Assembly: GCF_001949145.1 (NCBI RefSeq)
Contig: NW_019091407.1
Location: forward strand, 1,290,001 to 1,350,000
Direction: 5' to 3'
DNA: 60,000 nt
Origin: Acanthaster planci
Lineage: Eukaryota; Echinodermata; Asteroidea; Valvatida; Acanthasteridae
Position numbers and translations under genes: made by a program. Positions 11,169 to 48,300 of this stretch are shown here, one piece after another. The notes under the pieces were generated by a model that saw only the letters and a program-made list of their open reading frames with translations, searched no databases and was not told the DNA's origin. Numbering within the stretch: position 1 is the first letter of the stretch; every line of letters begins with the position of its first letter.

Positions 11169-12666
11169 ACTCATAGTTGGCATGTCCAGTGCTCGCAGGG
11201 GGTGGGGGAGCTGTTCGCGTTAGGCGACCCAGCAGGTAATTCGTCTCTACCCGTACCTTCCGTTTTTTTCAGTGTGTGTGTGTGAGGGGCACCTGGGGGC
11301 ACTGGGAATTTGTAGGGGGGAACGTGCCCCCCGGCTACGCCACTGGCCTCTGCCGCCTTCAATGCTAATGTTCCACCATTTTTAATATCTAAACAGGGCA
11401 GGTGGAAAACAGAAAGCGCAGGGAAGACATATTCCAAGCTATAAAGACAGATTATAACTTGTTAGCTTCTAAAAGTCTCGGCATTTGAATTGAGTTCGAA
11501 CAAAATTGTCATTGCCATTCTCTATCCTTTTGTTACAAGGCGAAATTACAAACAAAAAGCTGCGATGAATGATTCGCTATCAGAAACAGCACTGACCGCA
11601 GTAATGAAAGATTAAGAGTTACTTATACAGGGTGTCCACATAATAAGCATACCGAGATAAAAGTTACTGTAATTGCAAAACTACTTTATATGTATATGGG
11701 AAAGAGAAATATATCTCTAGAAAGGAGGCCTCTTTGAAGTGGAATACAGCTAAATTCATCCCGTCAAATACCAACAGTACCTTAGCCGACCGGGTAAGCT
11801 CTTCTGCTGGGGCTGTCCAGGTGAACGCATTAGTACAGGTTCGAGACGTATGGCCGACTCGGGCGGCCAGAGCTTTAGGGGCTTGTCTCGTTTCGTCGAT
11901 TGAACCCTTTTGGGGGTCAAATGGATGGGCAGGGAGGAAGTGTGGTGGGCGGGAACCCCGAGACCCCAGAAGAGTCCTATATGAAAGCCGGTAACTGCGA
12001 ATTTCAGTTCCTAAAAATCAAATACAAGTACTGACCATTCCATATTTCCATAGTTATTCTTCATGAAAGCGGCATGATAGATACCTTAAGTTGTTTCTGT
12101 ATACAAAATGGGCCCTTCGCATTACGCTTTAATTTTGCAGTTATGGGCAGCAATGCCATGGTACATCGTCTACGATGCACTCCTGCAAAACAGCTGTTGT
12201 GAATTATATATAACGGGTTTGCCCGTTATATACATCTAAAAATCTAAAAATACATCTTGAAAAAAGCTATTGTGACCATATAGGCCTGTGCACAATACAA
12301 AATTGATAATTTTGTTTGTTTGTTTGTTGGGGTGTTTGTTTGTTTTGTGTGTTTTTTCTACAATTTGCCCGAAATGTACGTTTGTCTTGTCTATACTTAA
12401 CAGTCGGCTGTTTTCCACAAACAACGCCAGAAAGCACACACCAAAAGGCACGGTAGACACAATGTTGGGGCGGTATGCGCGCGGTCCATGCTCCGGCTGG
12501 TCATGACAACATCTGGACCATGGAGAGTGGAGGCTGGATGGCTATGAAACTGGGAGTTTCACAGAATGGGGGTACCAACCACAAAGGCACCGCCGCGCCG
12601 GTGAAAAATAACTGCAATGGGTGTGCGCAATCAAAGAAAACATTGTGTAACCCAGCTGCAGACTGC
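11169..12666. other. Non-coding stretch with repeat ends
   Basis: The sequence near 11270-11345 (GTGTGTGTGTG, then GTGCCCCCCGGCTACGCCACTGG-like) resembles the ends of dispersed animal repeats. A TTTG-rich simple repeat lies at 12311-12346. No gene was recognised. Confidence 0.45.
12311..12346. repeat. (TTTG)n-rich simple repeat
   Basis: Imperfect TTTG/TTTGT tract, interrupted by GGGG. Confidence 0.8.
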
Positions 12667-12742
12667 GTTTCAGACAGTCACGCCGAACTAAATTAAATGC
12701 AAATATATGAATTAAGTACGGCAAAAGTTCGACGTCTGAAAC
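12667..12742. mobile_element. GTTTCAGAC palindromic element, copy A
   Basis: The element is 76 bp, bounded by GTTTCAGAC and its reverse complement GTCTGAAAC, with a core ATGCAAATATATGAATTAAGT. A second copy with the same ends and core lies 77 bp downstream. It is probably a very short non-autonomous DNA element or a solo repeat. Confidence 0.7.
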
Positions 12743-12818
12743 AATTAGAGCGACGAGGTGTGCTAACAGATGAAAGATCAACACTTGGAGGCGCTCGGAA
12801 AGACAGCAGAACGACTTC

Positions 12819-12889
12819 GTTTCAGACGTCACTCTTTTCGAGGGCCTAACCCAATGCAAATGTATGTATTAAGTTCGCCCGTCTGAAAC
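12819..12889. mobile_element. GTTTCAGAC palindromic element, copy B
   Basis: The element is 71 bp, with GTTTCAGACGTC at the left end and GTCTGAAAC at the right. The core ATGCAAATGTATGTATTAAGT matches copy A at all but two positions. The orientation is the same as copy A. Confidence 0.7.
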
Positions 12890-14118
12890 CAAACCTTAAT
12901 TGGGTCGACCAGAGTCGTCCATACTTTTATTTGGTCCTGCACTGCCCTATAAATACCCGTATGAAACGGGTGGTTCTGACTGGTGCGCGCGCGTACGTCA
13001 CCATGGTCGCGGATGTCCGCACTGTCCCATTACTAAGTGTCGCAACAATTTTGTGCTGGATTGTAATTTGTAGATTCACTGTCCACTAGGAGAGACTATC
13101 ACTACCTTAAATTTACTAAGGAACTTTTAATAGATCAACAGTGTGATTCTTTGTTCCCTTCAACTAGACTGCCTACCCAGGGATTAATCCTCCGAAGCCC
13201 AATGAATACATGTAGCCTATATCGATCACCCCAACTAAAACGCGCCGTTTCAGCAATTGTATTATATTAATCTTATCAATTCTAGTAGCCGTTGAGGACT
13301 TTGTGCCATTTATCCCAATATTCACCATTGCAAACAGAATCAGTGTCCAATTTTGTTCTGACATTTTGTCCAGTTAACATGAGATAAACAAATAGAAAAG
13401 AAATGAAAATTCTGACGGCAGAACGGAGGAAGAAACTTATCGTACCGTGTAGTCAACCCATCGCAGCTGATGTTACTGAATGGTCGACCCCAGTCTGGTA
13501 ACCATGCTATTGGTTTGCTGAAAGAATGAGTATTACACTAGGAGGAATCCCAGGCGATTCTTGGGATCCACAACAGACATGTCTTGCGTCCACTAAGCAA
13601 CGTGGAAATGCTTGGAAGCATGACTGCACTCGACTAAAAAAAGACACGGACGCTGAGATGGCCAAAAAGCCAAGGAAGTTCCCTCTTTTCCCGGTGGATT
13701 TAACATTAAAATCGCACTTTGCATGCAGACAGGATGGATCTGAGGCATGGGAAGCTCACCAAGGATACTGATTGGTTTGTGCCTATTAAGATGGATATGC
13801 AGACGCCATCTCCAGTGTATACCTCTGGGGGTCTGAGCTCACATGTCCTGCATGGTTCTGGGTCACCTTTGGGTAAGGCGTAGCAATCGCGTCAGGGTGA
13901 CGACATTACAATGGGACCATTAGCCCCAGACGGCAACTCGTTTAGTAAGAGGCGCGCCCCAACATCAACCCTCCTTATGGTTGGTTCACGCATAAAGACG
14001 TACACAAACCGTGGCAGACCCGGCAACCATGCACAGCTTCTAATCGTCCTGGGACTCCCCCGCTATAATTATTTGCAGAGAATGCGCATTTCACGGCCAA
14101 ATTCAAAATTCCCAACTC

Positions 14119-14163
<45 letters not shown>

Positions 14164-16648
14164 GTCGTAAGGATGACATATTTCCGCACTTTTCAAATCT
14201 CGGCTGATTAAAAACATAATACGCAATGTAAAAGCACACGGGGAGGAGGATACCACACTTGAACCTTGCTTAAAATTAAGCACGTATACGGGACCACTTC
14301 AACGCCGCTGCAGAATAGATATCCACAACCCCATCCGCTCCCAAACCCTGATACGCCACGGTCAATTAACGATCATAGCCTAAAAGACAAAATCTCCGAA
14401 TGCATGGTAACTCGGGCACAAATTCCGTATGAGGCGGGATATCTACAGCTTTTATTTTGGTTTTTACCGATAAGAGTATACATACATCAAACCCTCAACA
14501 GGGGTTAATTATCAGGGATATAATAAGCACTTCTACATACATTTAGCCGACCAAAAATAATGCCAATCTCAAAACCCTTAGAATGTAAACTACATTCAGG
14601 TTTAGATACATGCTTACAGGTTAACGCATTCTGCAAGATTGAACTAAAATCCGTTTCAAGGGCGGAGGGGGGGGGCAACGGGGACCCAAGGTCATGGAGC
14701 CAAAAACTAATCTCAAATTAAAGGCAAATTTTGGGGGATCTATTTCATTTCCTTTCCTTCCAAAAGTGTATGATACACCCCCCCCCCAAAAAAATATAGC
14801 CGAAACACTCAGTGAGGCCATAAGGGTTGCATGCAATTATTTCCATTTTTGGTACCCTCCGAGAAATTGGTTCTGGATCCATCCTTGATCTTCCCATAGC
14901 TGTATTAAAGTAACAGTGATAAACAGCTAAAAATGTCATCAGTGACAAAAATCATCACAGACTGTCCTACCTGACGTGTTCAAAAACAGAATCGTCCTCA
15001 ATAGTTTACAGCTATTGTATAACTTCCCCAATTATTATCACAAGCACAGCCAATGAATAATAAATATCCGAAAAATAACTTACAAATACGATTTCAATCC
15101 GCCCCACCACGGATACACAAAGAAAACTGAATAAGAACAGGCCCTGTAAACGTTTTAGAGTTTGCCTATTATTTTCAAGGGCTTTGACAAATTTTGTTTC
15201 ACTAGGTGTGTTAACGTATCGCTTCATTTCAATGGTAAACAATGTAGATTTGTTTTCTTTTCAGAGACGATGAGTAGATATCGCTCGTGGCTGGCATTAT
15301 TTTCAGTCGGCAGCCCTTTGAAGTTAGGATATTGCAACTGTCCGCGCGCTAAAATTTACACAATTTTTTTACCAGGCGTAATAAAACATGTATACAGCAG
15401 ATACCATTCTGTGCTACATGTCAACCGCTAATAATTTGAATTAATGAAACGTGCATGCGTTTAAAACATTTATACGGTGCCGTTACGATCAGTAGCGTAT
15501 ACTTCAAAGGATTTTACTGTTAAAATTGGCAACACAAATCCCAGTCACATTATAAGCTTTTGTGTGACAGTGTTGACAAAAAGCCATAAGCAAATCAACA
15601 TCAAAGAAAATTTACGAAGAAATGTACAGATATTTATATAGAAGATTAATACAGTATGAGGAATAATACAGAGGCTGATAAAACAGTTTGGCACACATAT
15701 AAAAAACAAAAACAAATGCTTTATGTCAAAACGCTTTACATTATAAAGTTTCCGTTACACCATAAATAGATGCACCAAAAATATATAACATACTTAAATG
15801 GTCAGGTACCAGGAAGACAATCATGTAGTCATTTAGGACATTATAACAAACGTGCATGTTGATACTGGGTTTCATCTCGCAATCGAATGGTGCATTTGAC
15901 TGCACGAACTACACGGCCAATGAACGATGGAGATTTGGTATCCCTACTGGCCTATTTTCCCAAGGATAAGTAGAAATCCCGAACATTCCTAGTGAATCCA
16001 TACGGTAGGGTGTAGTCTCAGTAACACTGGACATACTTAATTAATTCATAACTGGACAACATTCCAGTCGTGTTGGGGTCTTCCACGAGGACTTCGTTGT
16101 TCATTGCGCGTGTACAAAGTGCAACTCAAATATTCAGTCCATCCACAAAGTAAAAAGCAAATACTGCTGGTGAGGAGACCATAGCCACAAGAAAGTGCAT
16201 GCGCCGATTTACACAAGAATAATAACAATATCTATTATAACTTTATAATACTTTGTCTTCAAGTTAATAAGTATATGCGTACTGTTTCACATATCCGGAG
16301 TGCGGTGGTGTTCTCCGCTAGTCCCGTCTGCGCAAAATGGTCCAATGCCATGTTCCATGATATACGGTCGAATTCCCTGGCTATGACGGTATGCATAGAA
16401 TGGACTGCAGATGCCACGATGATTATGGCCAAGTTATTCCAAATGCAATGATGTAGGCAGCGTGCTTAGCATCGCCGATGCAGCTGAAACTGTTGTCTTT
16501 CCCTTTACCGTTGATACGACCGATAAACTGAGATATTAAACTGTAGACGCACATACTCCGTAAAGTCAGTCTATTTACAGCTGCCAAGGCGGTAGTTCGT
16601 CGCGTTTTCGTTGTACGCAGTCGCTACGGGGCTACAATGTCTCCAGTT
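12890..16648. other. Intergenic region 3' of the thrombospondin gene; possible 3'UTR at its right end
   Basis: No exon was recognised. The part nearest 16648 is downstream of the thrombospondin stop and may be 3'UTR on the minus strand. AATAAA-type signals on the minus strand occur at 16648-16653 (overlapping the proposed stop) and at about 14452-14457. The true poly(A) site cannot be chosen. A (CAGA)n microsatellite lies at 14118-14163. Confidence 0.45.
14118..14163. repeat. (CAGA)n microsatellite
   Basis: About 11 perfect CAGA units. Confidence 0.97.
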
Positions 16649-39420
<22,772 letters not shown>

Positions 39421-39740
39421 GTTGGCCTGCGTTGTAAACTGCGACACGCTGTGTTAGAAAAAAAGCGGGGTATCCCTCCTATCAATCCTGTGAACAAAGG
39501 GGAACAAAGGGACTGTTACTCGTTACACTCTGCTGTATTGACTTACTCTAAAACAACTTTCTTTGAACGTTTGGTACCCCTGTGAAGTTGTGAGAAATGG
39601 TATATAAATAGTACAGATAGCTGTCGAAGCCAGTAAATTACTGACCAATCTTTAAAGTGAATTTATGATATTGCACTATGGGACCAAAACCGAATGAACT
39701 CGACATCAACCCTGAAAAAAAAGGAAACCTGGACACTTAC

Positions 39741-40015
39741 CGTTGGAGCCAACGGCTCCCCTAATTTGAGGTCTAACTATATTCCAAGGAAAATTGCCAA
39801 AAGTAGGCAGAGTAAGCAAGTATGATCCCAACAGTGGATGGCAACCAGTGACAATCCTTCGAATTCGCTCAAGGCTATGCGCGTATTCCTTTCAAGTTCC
39901 ACCAAAAACGTAAAGATCCCTCAGAAGGAGAGCCTGGTCTTGGAACGAGTAATCGAGGCGGCAGAGGACGCGAGCGCCAGTTTTGTGCCTTGCTGATGTG
40001 ACGCTGGATGCTTTT
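39741..40015 (-). other. THBS1/2-like: Proposed non-coding first exon (5'UTR) of thrombospondin
   Basis: A strong donor CCAACG|GTAAGT lies at 39741/39740 on the minus strand, 292 bp upstream of the acceptor TAACACAG at 39449. A TATA box lies about 25-30 bp before the right-hand limit given here, which is an estimate of the start site and not a mapped one. Confidence 0.5.
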
Positions 40016-40039
40016 GCCTCTCTGGGCCAACGGGCCGAT

Positions 40040-40048
40040 CTTTTTATA
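40040..40048 (-). promoter_or_regulatory. Candidate TATA box of the thrombospondin promoter
   Basis: TATAAAAAG on the minus strand, followed by a GC-richer segment with CGTCACATCA. It fits the proposed first exon. Vertebrate THBS1 also has a TATA promoter. Confidence 0.4.
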
Positions 40049-41432
40049 ACAATTAGCGAATTCCGCTGTTTTCTGTGTGCCAATCGACGGACGGGTACCC
40101 GGAAGACGCGTTCACTCAATTTGGGCCTCGACTACTCGCTGGCCACCTGCAACGACTACGACGGGAGTACAGTACGTGAGATTCTAATTTCAATGCGCAG
40201 AGCCGTCGCGTTTTTATTAGATCCAAACGGAGAACTGGGGAGTAGGTCGAGTCGAGTGGAGTGCACCGGCAACAGCTTCCTGTAGCCTTTCAGGCCTGTG
40301 CAGCCAGTCGGGCCTCCAGGGATTGGTATGTCTGCCCAATCACGATGCACGTGCAGCCCAGTCGGAACGCCCCCATTTTGTCAAAAGACCAATGGCTGTC
40401 GAGCTAGCGACCTGTACGTGGTCAACAAGCCACCAACCCCAACCGCGCAAAACAGGGTCTTCCAAATACGGCGGGCGCAGCAGAAAAAAACACCTTCTTA
40501 ACTGCGTGTGCATTATGCTTATGAGACCACCGCCGAGCGAGTTGCTGGTTGCTATGTTGGCAGGCAACAGCACCGCCAAGGTATGTCCGTGCACGCCAAA
40601 AGTTACAAATTTTCGAGATGTTGTTTGAGAGACTCCCCCCCCCGAGTTTCTTCTGCCCTGGGTCAAGTTCACTACCGAACGGAGGACACGGCGCGTCGCA
40701 CTGGGGACTGAATGAACACTCCCTTGGGTTTCGCCGCTTCTCCACAAACAATTCGCCCTTTTTTCGCCCACCAGACAATCTCGATCAACAGCGACTGTTG
40801 CACATCCTACGAAACTTATCACACCTACAGTCCTGTCCAAACAAGGAGAGCTACAAATGAGACTAGTTTGTGACTCTAAACTCTCAAATTATGTCTTAAA
40901 AAAGGAAATGATACAAAATGTTCTTTTCGAAATTATTAACACATATCACAATAGGAAGCAAATGCGGAAAGCCGCGTAGGCCCACTTTCAGCCATTGCAT
41001 TCATTTCTCTACAGAATTAGACCTTTCTATTTTTCAGCTGCAAAATGCCAAGAAACTTTTACAAAAACAAGTTATAAACAAAATGAAATGAATACTCACC
41101 ACAAGGGAAGGTGTTTTCAAATTGTTACGAAATTGGAATGACACAATGTCTGTCAGTATATGATGGAAATGATTCGCTCAAATAAGTTACATTATCGATT
41201 TTCCTGTCACAGGAGGGCTCGTTTCAGTTTCACGATTGGCGACTTTAATCCGATCACTGTTTGTTTGGGGCATTGCGGTAATTGTGCACAACTCCTCATC
41301 AATCTAGCCATTCACAAATTTATCACAAAAGCTTGGGCGTGCTGACCTAAAAGGGAATTAATGCCTGGACTCTCTTTTTAATTCCAATACACTGACAAAT
41401 ATTTCCAATATTTGATGGGTGAATAACCACCA

Positions 41433-41451
41433 TTAATAATAATAATAATAA
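41433..41451. repeat. (TAA)n microsatellite
   Basis: About six TAA units followed by an A run. Confidence 0.9.
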
Positions 41452-43924
41452 AAAAACAGCCGACACAGCAAAAGTACCATTGATCATGATCAGTGATGAT
41501 ACATCCAAACTTTGTACAGGCCTTTGAAACCCCAATGTCGGACGTTGGGAACCATGCCTTCGAACGAAGTAGTCAATCATATCTCATATCGGGAAAATGG
41601 TTCAGTGCGACCCTTGTGCACTTACCGAGCCTATCATCGGCATTATTCGACCGTACCCTCCGGCCGACTTATCTGTTCATCTTCTCCTCGTTATTGACCT
41701 GACTACCATTGGGTAAACTGCTTTCACCTCTTTGGATACCGAACAAGAAACTATGGGAGATCTGCCTGCCGCAGCGACACTGCTATGGTGTCAGGAGGTG
41801 CCTCTGATGAGAAGAAACGAAGGGTCTTCGGCAAATTTGGGAGATTAAAAATTGGCTATAATAGAATGACATCGGAGATCAGGAGAATCCCTTATTGTAA
41901 ATCAAGGAAAGGGTATACACAAATTGGCAGCTACTTTCTCCCTGATAAGATACACGTAAAGGGTTGTCCATTGAACTTCCTTTTAAAAAGGAGACAAAGG
42001 ATAAACGCAAAAGGAACTTCCCTCGCCCAGCTGCCTACTTGCTTGGGTGGCAAAAAAGCAACCGGCTTGCCGTCTCCTCAAAACACACGTTCGAGGTTGT
42101 CTAGTAGGGCATGTTGGGTGCATCCCGTTCAACAGCCCACACATGCACAGTCTTCACCGCGGCGGGGTTCCAAAGGGTCTGGGAGCCCGGAAAAGAAACG
42201 CTGGGACGTCCGTGCTGAAAGCGGTACCGGTGACAATTTTGTGTCGGAAAAGAAAGTGCATGGAAGACCGACTTTGCCAAACAACATTCTGCCCAGTGGG
42301 GCGCCACTTACTTCCTCACATTTTTTTAAACGTATCTACATCCAAATCAAGCTTAGATGCCCTGGTCCTAGCATTAGGGCAGGCTTGTAACAATCGCACG
42401 GGCACACACAGAATCGACTTTCAAATGAAGACTTAGTTTTTATAATGGAATGTCAGTTGGAACTTAAATGATTAAAAAAAAACAGAAAAAATTGCAAAAT
42501 ATGACAGTAAACGACATATGTTTTGAAACAAAAACTTAAGTTGTATTAACCTTCGATGCAACTGTACAGAAAAACAACCCCAGAAAAAATCGTCTTTACC
42601 TGTTTGTAAACCACGCAACTTTAATTTAACGGCTCTTCAACTTATCAAACAAACGGAGAATTTCACAAAATATTTAGTTCCGAAGAAGAGTGTAGTTTGC
42701 AATAAAACTGTCGACGGTTGATTTTTTGACCAACCAAGGTAACTCGATGAACGGCAACTAAATTCCGTTTATGTGGTGACGTGTGCATCGATCTTATTTT
42801 ACTCTGAACCCACATCAGACGGGAGATCAAAAGCTTATTTCAATGACTTTGACAGTCGTTCATCGACATCCGCACAAAAAATTCCAAATGGTTGCCTATT
42901 GTACCGTTGTTTACACCAAAAATTGCTAGGACCGAGTTGAATTTTGTACATTTTCGTAAAATTACTGCTACAGACTCTCTGGATGCTAACTCTTTCTAAA
43001 CTCGTTTAGTAATTGTCTTGCGTATTAAAGGCTAAAACCGTGCAGGTGAATAGAGCAGGTTTTTCTTAGTTTGTGACAAGTTTGATACAATGTCGTCATC
43101 TGAAATGGGGCAACATCTGAAGGGACGAAATCTTTCGTCGACTGCGAGGGGGATAAAACAAACTCTCTTCTATCCCATAAAACCGTGGACAATGTCCTCC
43201 CTCTATGCACTGCATTTAAAAAACAAATTCATAGGACGCAGAGGGGGCCAAGGATAGTTCACTCTTTCCTTGCGGTAAACTTAAATATGCGGTCTGTGAT
43301 CGGCAATATATGGAATAGCTCCATGGTTAAAGACAGAGCTGTACATATACATACAGAAAGAGCAGCGCCAACTTCAGAGTTTGGAACCAACATGACTGTT
43401 CATTACGTGTGCAGTACAGCATGCAGCTATTGTGTGCTAAATGACCAAGTGCACTGACGCTTAATCCACCGTTTTGGTTCCAACAATTGAGAAACTCACG
43501 GAGCAATTCTCTCTATAAACGGCTCTGGTTAAAAACAGCCATGCTTGCCTCATGATTATTAACTGAGGAAAATGGTTGCAGTGGGGCAGTGTGGGACATT
43601 TTTAATGCATGTTTGCGTGTTTAATATTTGGGTTTTTTCCCTTTTCTTTTTTTTTATTTATTCATTTTTTTTTAAATTAAATCTGTGCGTCGTGCCAAGT
43701 GGGATCAATGTGTGTCCGGCTCCGCGTGACACTGGTAAAAAATGTGACGTGTTCAACCCAAGCTACTTGGAAGTGCGGTGGTTAATGTGATCGAGGTTTC
43801 TGCCTCCCCGTTACTGTGTCCGCCCTGTAACTAAAATGTCAGGAACACTTTCTGAGGAATACTCGGTCAGATTTGAAGGCCAACATATCGATACCCGGCT
43901 ACTAAGATTGGATGATTCGTTGAC

Positions 43925-43968
43925 ACCGTACAACCACTGCTGGCTGACCGTACAACCACTGCTGGCTG
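43925..43968. repeat. 22-bp perfect tandem duplication
   Basis: The unit starts ACCGTACAACCACTGCTGGC and ends TG. Two exact copies. Confidence 0.92.
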
Positions 43969-45320
43969 CAGTGTTCAAAGAAGTGAAAGTCATCGCAGGA
44001 CGAGGAAGCACTAGTGTCCAGCGGGACAGGTTCGACGGCATATACACGTACTAAACGGGTTTGACCTCTGAGAGAGAGAAATGAACCTCCTTCCTTTTTT
44101 CGAACACGGCACAGGGGTTTCATCAGGCCAAAGGCAGCATCGTGACCGCTCAGCACTGGGCGTGAACGGCTGACGCGAAGGAAAGCGTGCACTTCCACAC
44201 CAGTATCACATTGGCATCGCCCGCAAGACCTAGGATCAACATAAGCCCGTAAATTAGAGTTGAGGTTTAATCTCACCACGCAGGGTGACTGGGGCGTGTC
44301 GAGGAGGTTGAAACGAGACAAGGAACATCGCATAATTTTTTTTCGAAGCAATTCAACCTGTTACCCCTGTCTCGGCTTAAGGACTTCTCAGATGGTAAGC
44401 CTTTTGTCTGTGACACCACAGTGTAAGCTTTACAAGTATACGATCACAGTGAATTCGTGATTTTTTGTAACATTTAAGAAACCGATAAGAAGAGCTAACG
44501 TCAACTTTTAGAGTTGAGTTTAACATTCCGCTCATTCTTCGCCACGGTGTCAAGTCAGTCATCACTCAGGGCTAGCTGCAACATCTGTGCCCCTGAGTTA
44601 AAGTGTTGCTAAATGACCTAGAATTCGGGGGAAAAAAGAGACCAATTCATGAAGAGATTGCTCACCATGTGACACTGTACGTGCTCAACCGGCTTACACG
44701 ACTCGGATCGTGATGATATTTCGGTTCTTACAGGGATGCTTACGAATAGACCCAACATTTTCTTTTCGGACCTGATTTCATTTCCAGTGCCCACAGGCAC
44801 TGATTTGAAAAGCAACCAGAAAAAACACATACACAAGTTACCAGCAGTTTGAGTGATATTTGGGCCGAAAAAGCCTGACAATGTAATGTTTACACGATCG
44901 TTGTCACCAAGTTTAAAAATCGGTCATACCGTTCTTGCGAAACGTCCTTTACAGAGACGGGTCAGCCAAAAATGTTATGCTGACATTTTTGCATTGCTGG
45001 AGACCATGAATTATGAATGGTAATAACAAGAAAACACTTCGTCGGATCCACTTGAATCCCCTTACACGTTCTCATAATGAAGGTGTTTACATGCAGTGCT
45101 AAATTCCAAACTGATCAGTCTTAGGGCAGTCGAGATAACTGGGCGGGGGTAGTGCTTCCGCCTGTTAGACGCCCCCCCCCCCCATGTCCACCTTCTTTAG
45201 GCTTATCTTAACTGAGGAGCCCTAGGCCCCTCACACACAACTGTAACAAATAAGACAGGGAAAGCAAAAAGACAGATGAAATCAACGGTATAGTTCCCCG
45301 AATTCTTCTTACCAAAATTT

Positions 45321-45347
45321 ACTACTACTACTACTACTACTACTACT
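45321..45347. repeat. (ACT)n microsatellite
   Basis: Nine perfect ACT units. Confidence 0.97.
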
Positions 45348-48300
45348 GGAAGTCATGTCGATTCTGGCGTCGTCGACAACAATGTCCTCCTCTCATTTCT
45401 TACAGTGCCTGACCAACTCAAAGAGGTTGTAACACCATTGGCTCACTGCAGCCATCGAAAATACGTTAGGCCAAGGTGTTGCCGTCGTCGAAGCAAGGTC
45501 TTTAAAATAATTTCTCCTTCCCTCAACAAATGGCCTAGGAATCGACTCTACCTGGTCACAACAGATCCTACAGGTTCATTTTCAGTTACTGAATTAGTTT
45601 ACAAATACATGTGCTGCACTACTTAATCGGTAAAACGTAGGAACTGTTGAAACTGACCAGCAAGTGAACAATGGGGGTCGATCAATTTATTGGAAAGATT
45701 TCCGCTTTATTATACATCCTTTTGTTGTAAGCCAAGAAATGAATCACGTCCATGATTTGCTGATGTTAAATGTAGACGTAAGAAAAAGAAAAAAAAACGA
45801 AACAAACAGATGAAACAAAAAGGACAGGTTGCGAGCCTGCATAGATGGAATCACATAGAACTCGGGAACTTAAGGTTTTTATCTTTGGTATATTTGGCGA
45901 TGCTAATAAGTAACCGGTTCGCAGAGGAAGAATTTTGGGACATTTTTCCTTGTCAAAGCTGTGACCAATATGCATGAATTACCGGGGAAAGAGGGGTTAA
46001 ACTTTCTAAAAAGCAAAAAAGATATTCAGTAAAAAGGGTAAAATACACATAATCAGTTGCCACTTAAAGGTAAGTGCCATAATGGGTATGATTAATTAGA
46101 CTTAAACATAATGGCAATCCAACGGTCACCTCGGTACACGGCTGCTTCAGGCACGGGAGGAAGCGGCACTCTTCAAATGCGGACGAGGTGGGGAGGTTTT
46201 AGGTGGGCCCGCTGACCAACGTTGGATCCAAAGCAAACAGGGATCTTTCTAATCGCTGCATCGACGCAAAAACAAGTCAACTAATAAGCTGCTGGATCTA
46301 AGAAACATTGGAGCACGGGGACGTTTTGTGCTCGTGGAGAGCTTATAAATCAACAAAGTACACGGATCATCAACCACCGGTCAAGACACGTTGAATGGAG
46401 TCAAGATTTATGTTCGCAAAATCGGTGCGCAATTGTTCAGGCAGCCTTGGATGAGATTCCTTGATCCCGGGTCGGTCGGTTTATCTGTGCCTCGTTAGCC
46501 ACTTCAACCATGACCTATCTCAGGGAGGTCAAGAGCAAAACTTTCAAACGAAAAAACGCTATCTGTATTATCAGCGGGAAAAATGCAACAAGAACAAAGG
46601 AGACAAATTGCAAATGCTAAAAGCAAAGTTGTCTCAGTTTACCCCACACGTAAAAATTTCGCAACGGATAACATGCAACTAGAAAGGAGTTAGAGGTCTT
46701 TTTGAGAGGACATTCAAATGGTTTGATCAAATAGACAAACCTCTTCTTGGGAGGTGCGGCACAAGGGACACCCCCACACACACACCCACACACCTCTAGG
46801 TACCCCGTGTAACGGCAACACAGAACGAATATGCCGAGAGTTTCCCACATTTTCATTGGATATCTTCTCCTAGATGATAAAGAGGATTGCATCTTGGCCC
46901 AAGTCATGGAACTAATGAGCAGACACTCAAGCTGTGTTAAGCGCAAATAACTTTGTGAGTGCCAGTCCCAAGCAACGCTCGGCAGCTCTGTGACTGCATG
47001 GTAACATGATTTAGGAGTCGGTTCAGAAGCCAAGATGCGAAATATGATTGCCGAATGTACAACTCCTACTCAAGAAGTCCAAGCTTAATTACCTTGGCCC
47101 AAGTTTATATTCGTCCTGGGAACAATGTAAAACTGTACACAATTTTGAGATGGAATGGAATCTTGACCTTTGAACTCCTGCCCATTCGCATTGTCTTGAT
47201 CCGAGCAATATTTCAGGTCTATAAGTCCACTCTGCCGGAAGACTAATTCAGTCTGCCTTCAACAGCTGTGTAATTTACAACATTAGGCGGTTCTGACCTG
47301 CAACGGCCGACAATGTCTCAACACCTAGCCTTATTTTCCAAAATGGCGTAATAAATAACTGTCGATGTCACGACCCTCTGCGTGTTAAAGTGTGGGACTA
47401 CGGCAATGTGAACAGCTTAGAATTATTTGTGGGAGGTTTGGAAGTCTACATTTTTTTCTTCGTGACAAGATGCATAAGTGAGGTAGGCAACAGAAATTTC
47501 CAAACTTTACGACCGACTGTTACAGAACGTACCTGGCCATCTGGCCTTCTAATAGGAGAGACATGTATTACTTTGGTCTAGATACCTGAAACGTTAGTGA
47601 TAAAGGAGAAAATATTGCTGGTAAAATGATCGAAAGTCGAATTTCTTCAAGAAATCGTAACCCTGAAATGACCTTTTTTTCCCTTCTCACAGTCGGGTGC
47701 TCATCTCCTTCAAATGTTCCCTACGTAAGATCACAGCCCATTGAAACAGAATGTTTTTGTTTCAGCTAAATACCAAGGCATTCCGCCATTATAACCTTTT
47801 TCGCACTGACGTTTCCGTCCATTTTGGGGGTCAAAGCAAGAATTATTTTCGTGACAACACCTAGTCCAATTTTTTTATGAAACTGGTGTCCAAACGTGCG
47901 CAAGAAACAACATTGCAATCTCACAAAAGGTTACAGGACCAACGCCATGGTTCGATATCGAGAAGAAGAGGGCCTAAGAGGGTTTGACTCCGATCGTTAA
48001 GGGAAATATCTCACGGTGAGATTTTTTTTCGGCGTATAAGGGGGGAGTTTGGGCGGGAATAGGTTGAAGGTTCAATGCATGGCCAACAGAAACTGAGTTT
48101 GTGAGTTGTGAAATAAATCAACCACATCACGCCCTTGACCGCGTACGTGCTTCTCGCACCTGTTGCATGCTGTTAGCATAATTCTTATTATTACATTAAC
48201 AAAATTAAGATGCCGAAATGCCGACCAAAACCAAACAGGAAAGGAAGTGCGACTGCACACCATCCGCTCGGATATTTTCACACGATTTGCGGTTGGGGGA

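Larger units (their letters stand above)
40049..45320. other. Upstream intergenic region, first part
   Basis: No gene was recognised. The longest open frame is 201 codons at 41785-42390 on the plus strand (MVSGGASDEKKRRVF...), basic, without a known domain, and with no clear splice context. A frame of 166 codons at 40340-40840 on the minus strand is likewise featureless. An (AAT)n tract lies at 41433-41451 and a 22-bp tandem duplication at 43925-43968. Confidence 0.45.

Noticed and set aside
41785-42390. 201-codon open frame on the plus strand
   Set aside because: No motif, no signal peptide or domain, no convincing splice or promoter context. Length is within chance for 60 kb read in six frames.
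45172-45183. Run of 12 C, with similar C runs near 14777, 35597 and 58490
   Set aside because: Ordinary homopolymers, prone to length error; no evidence of function.
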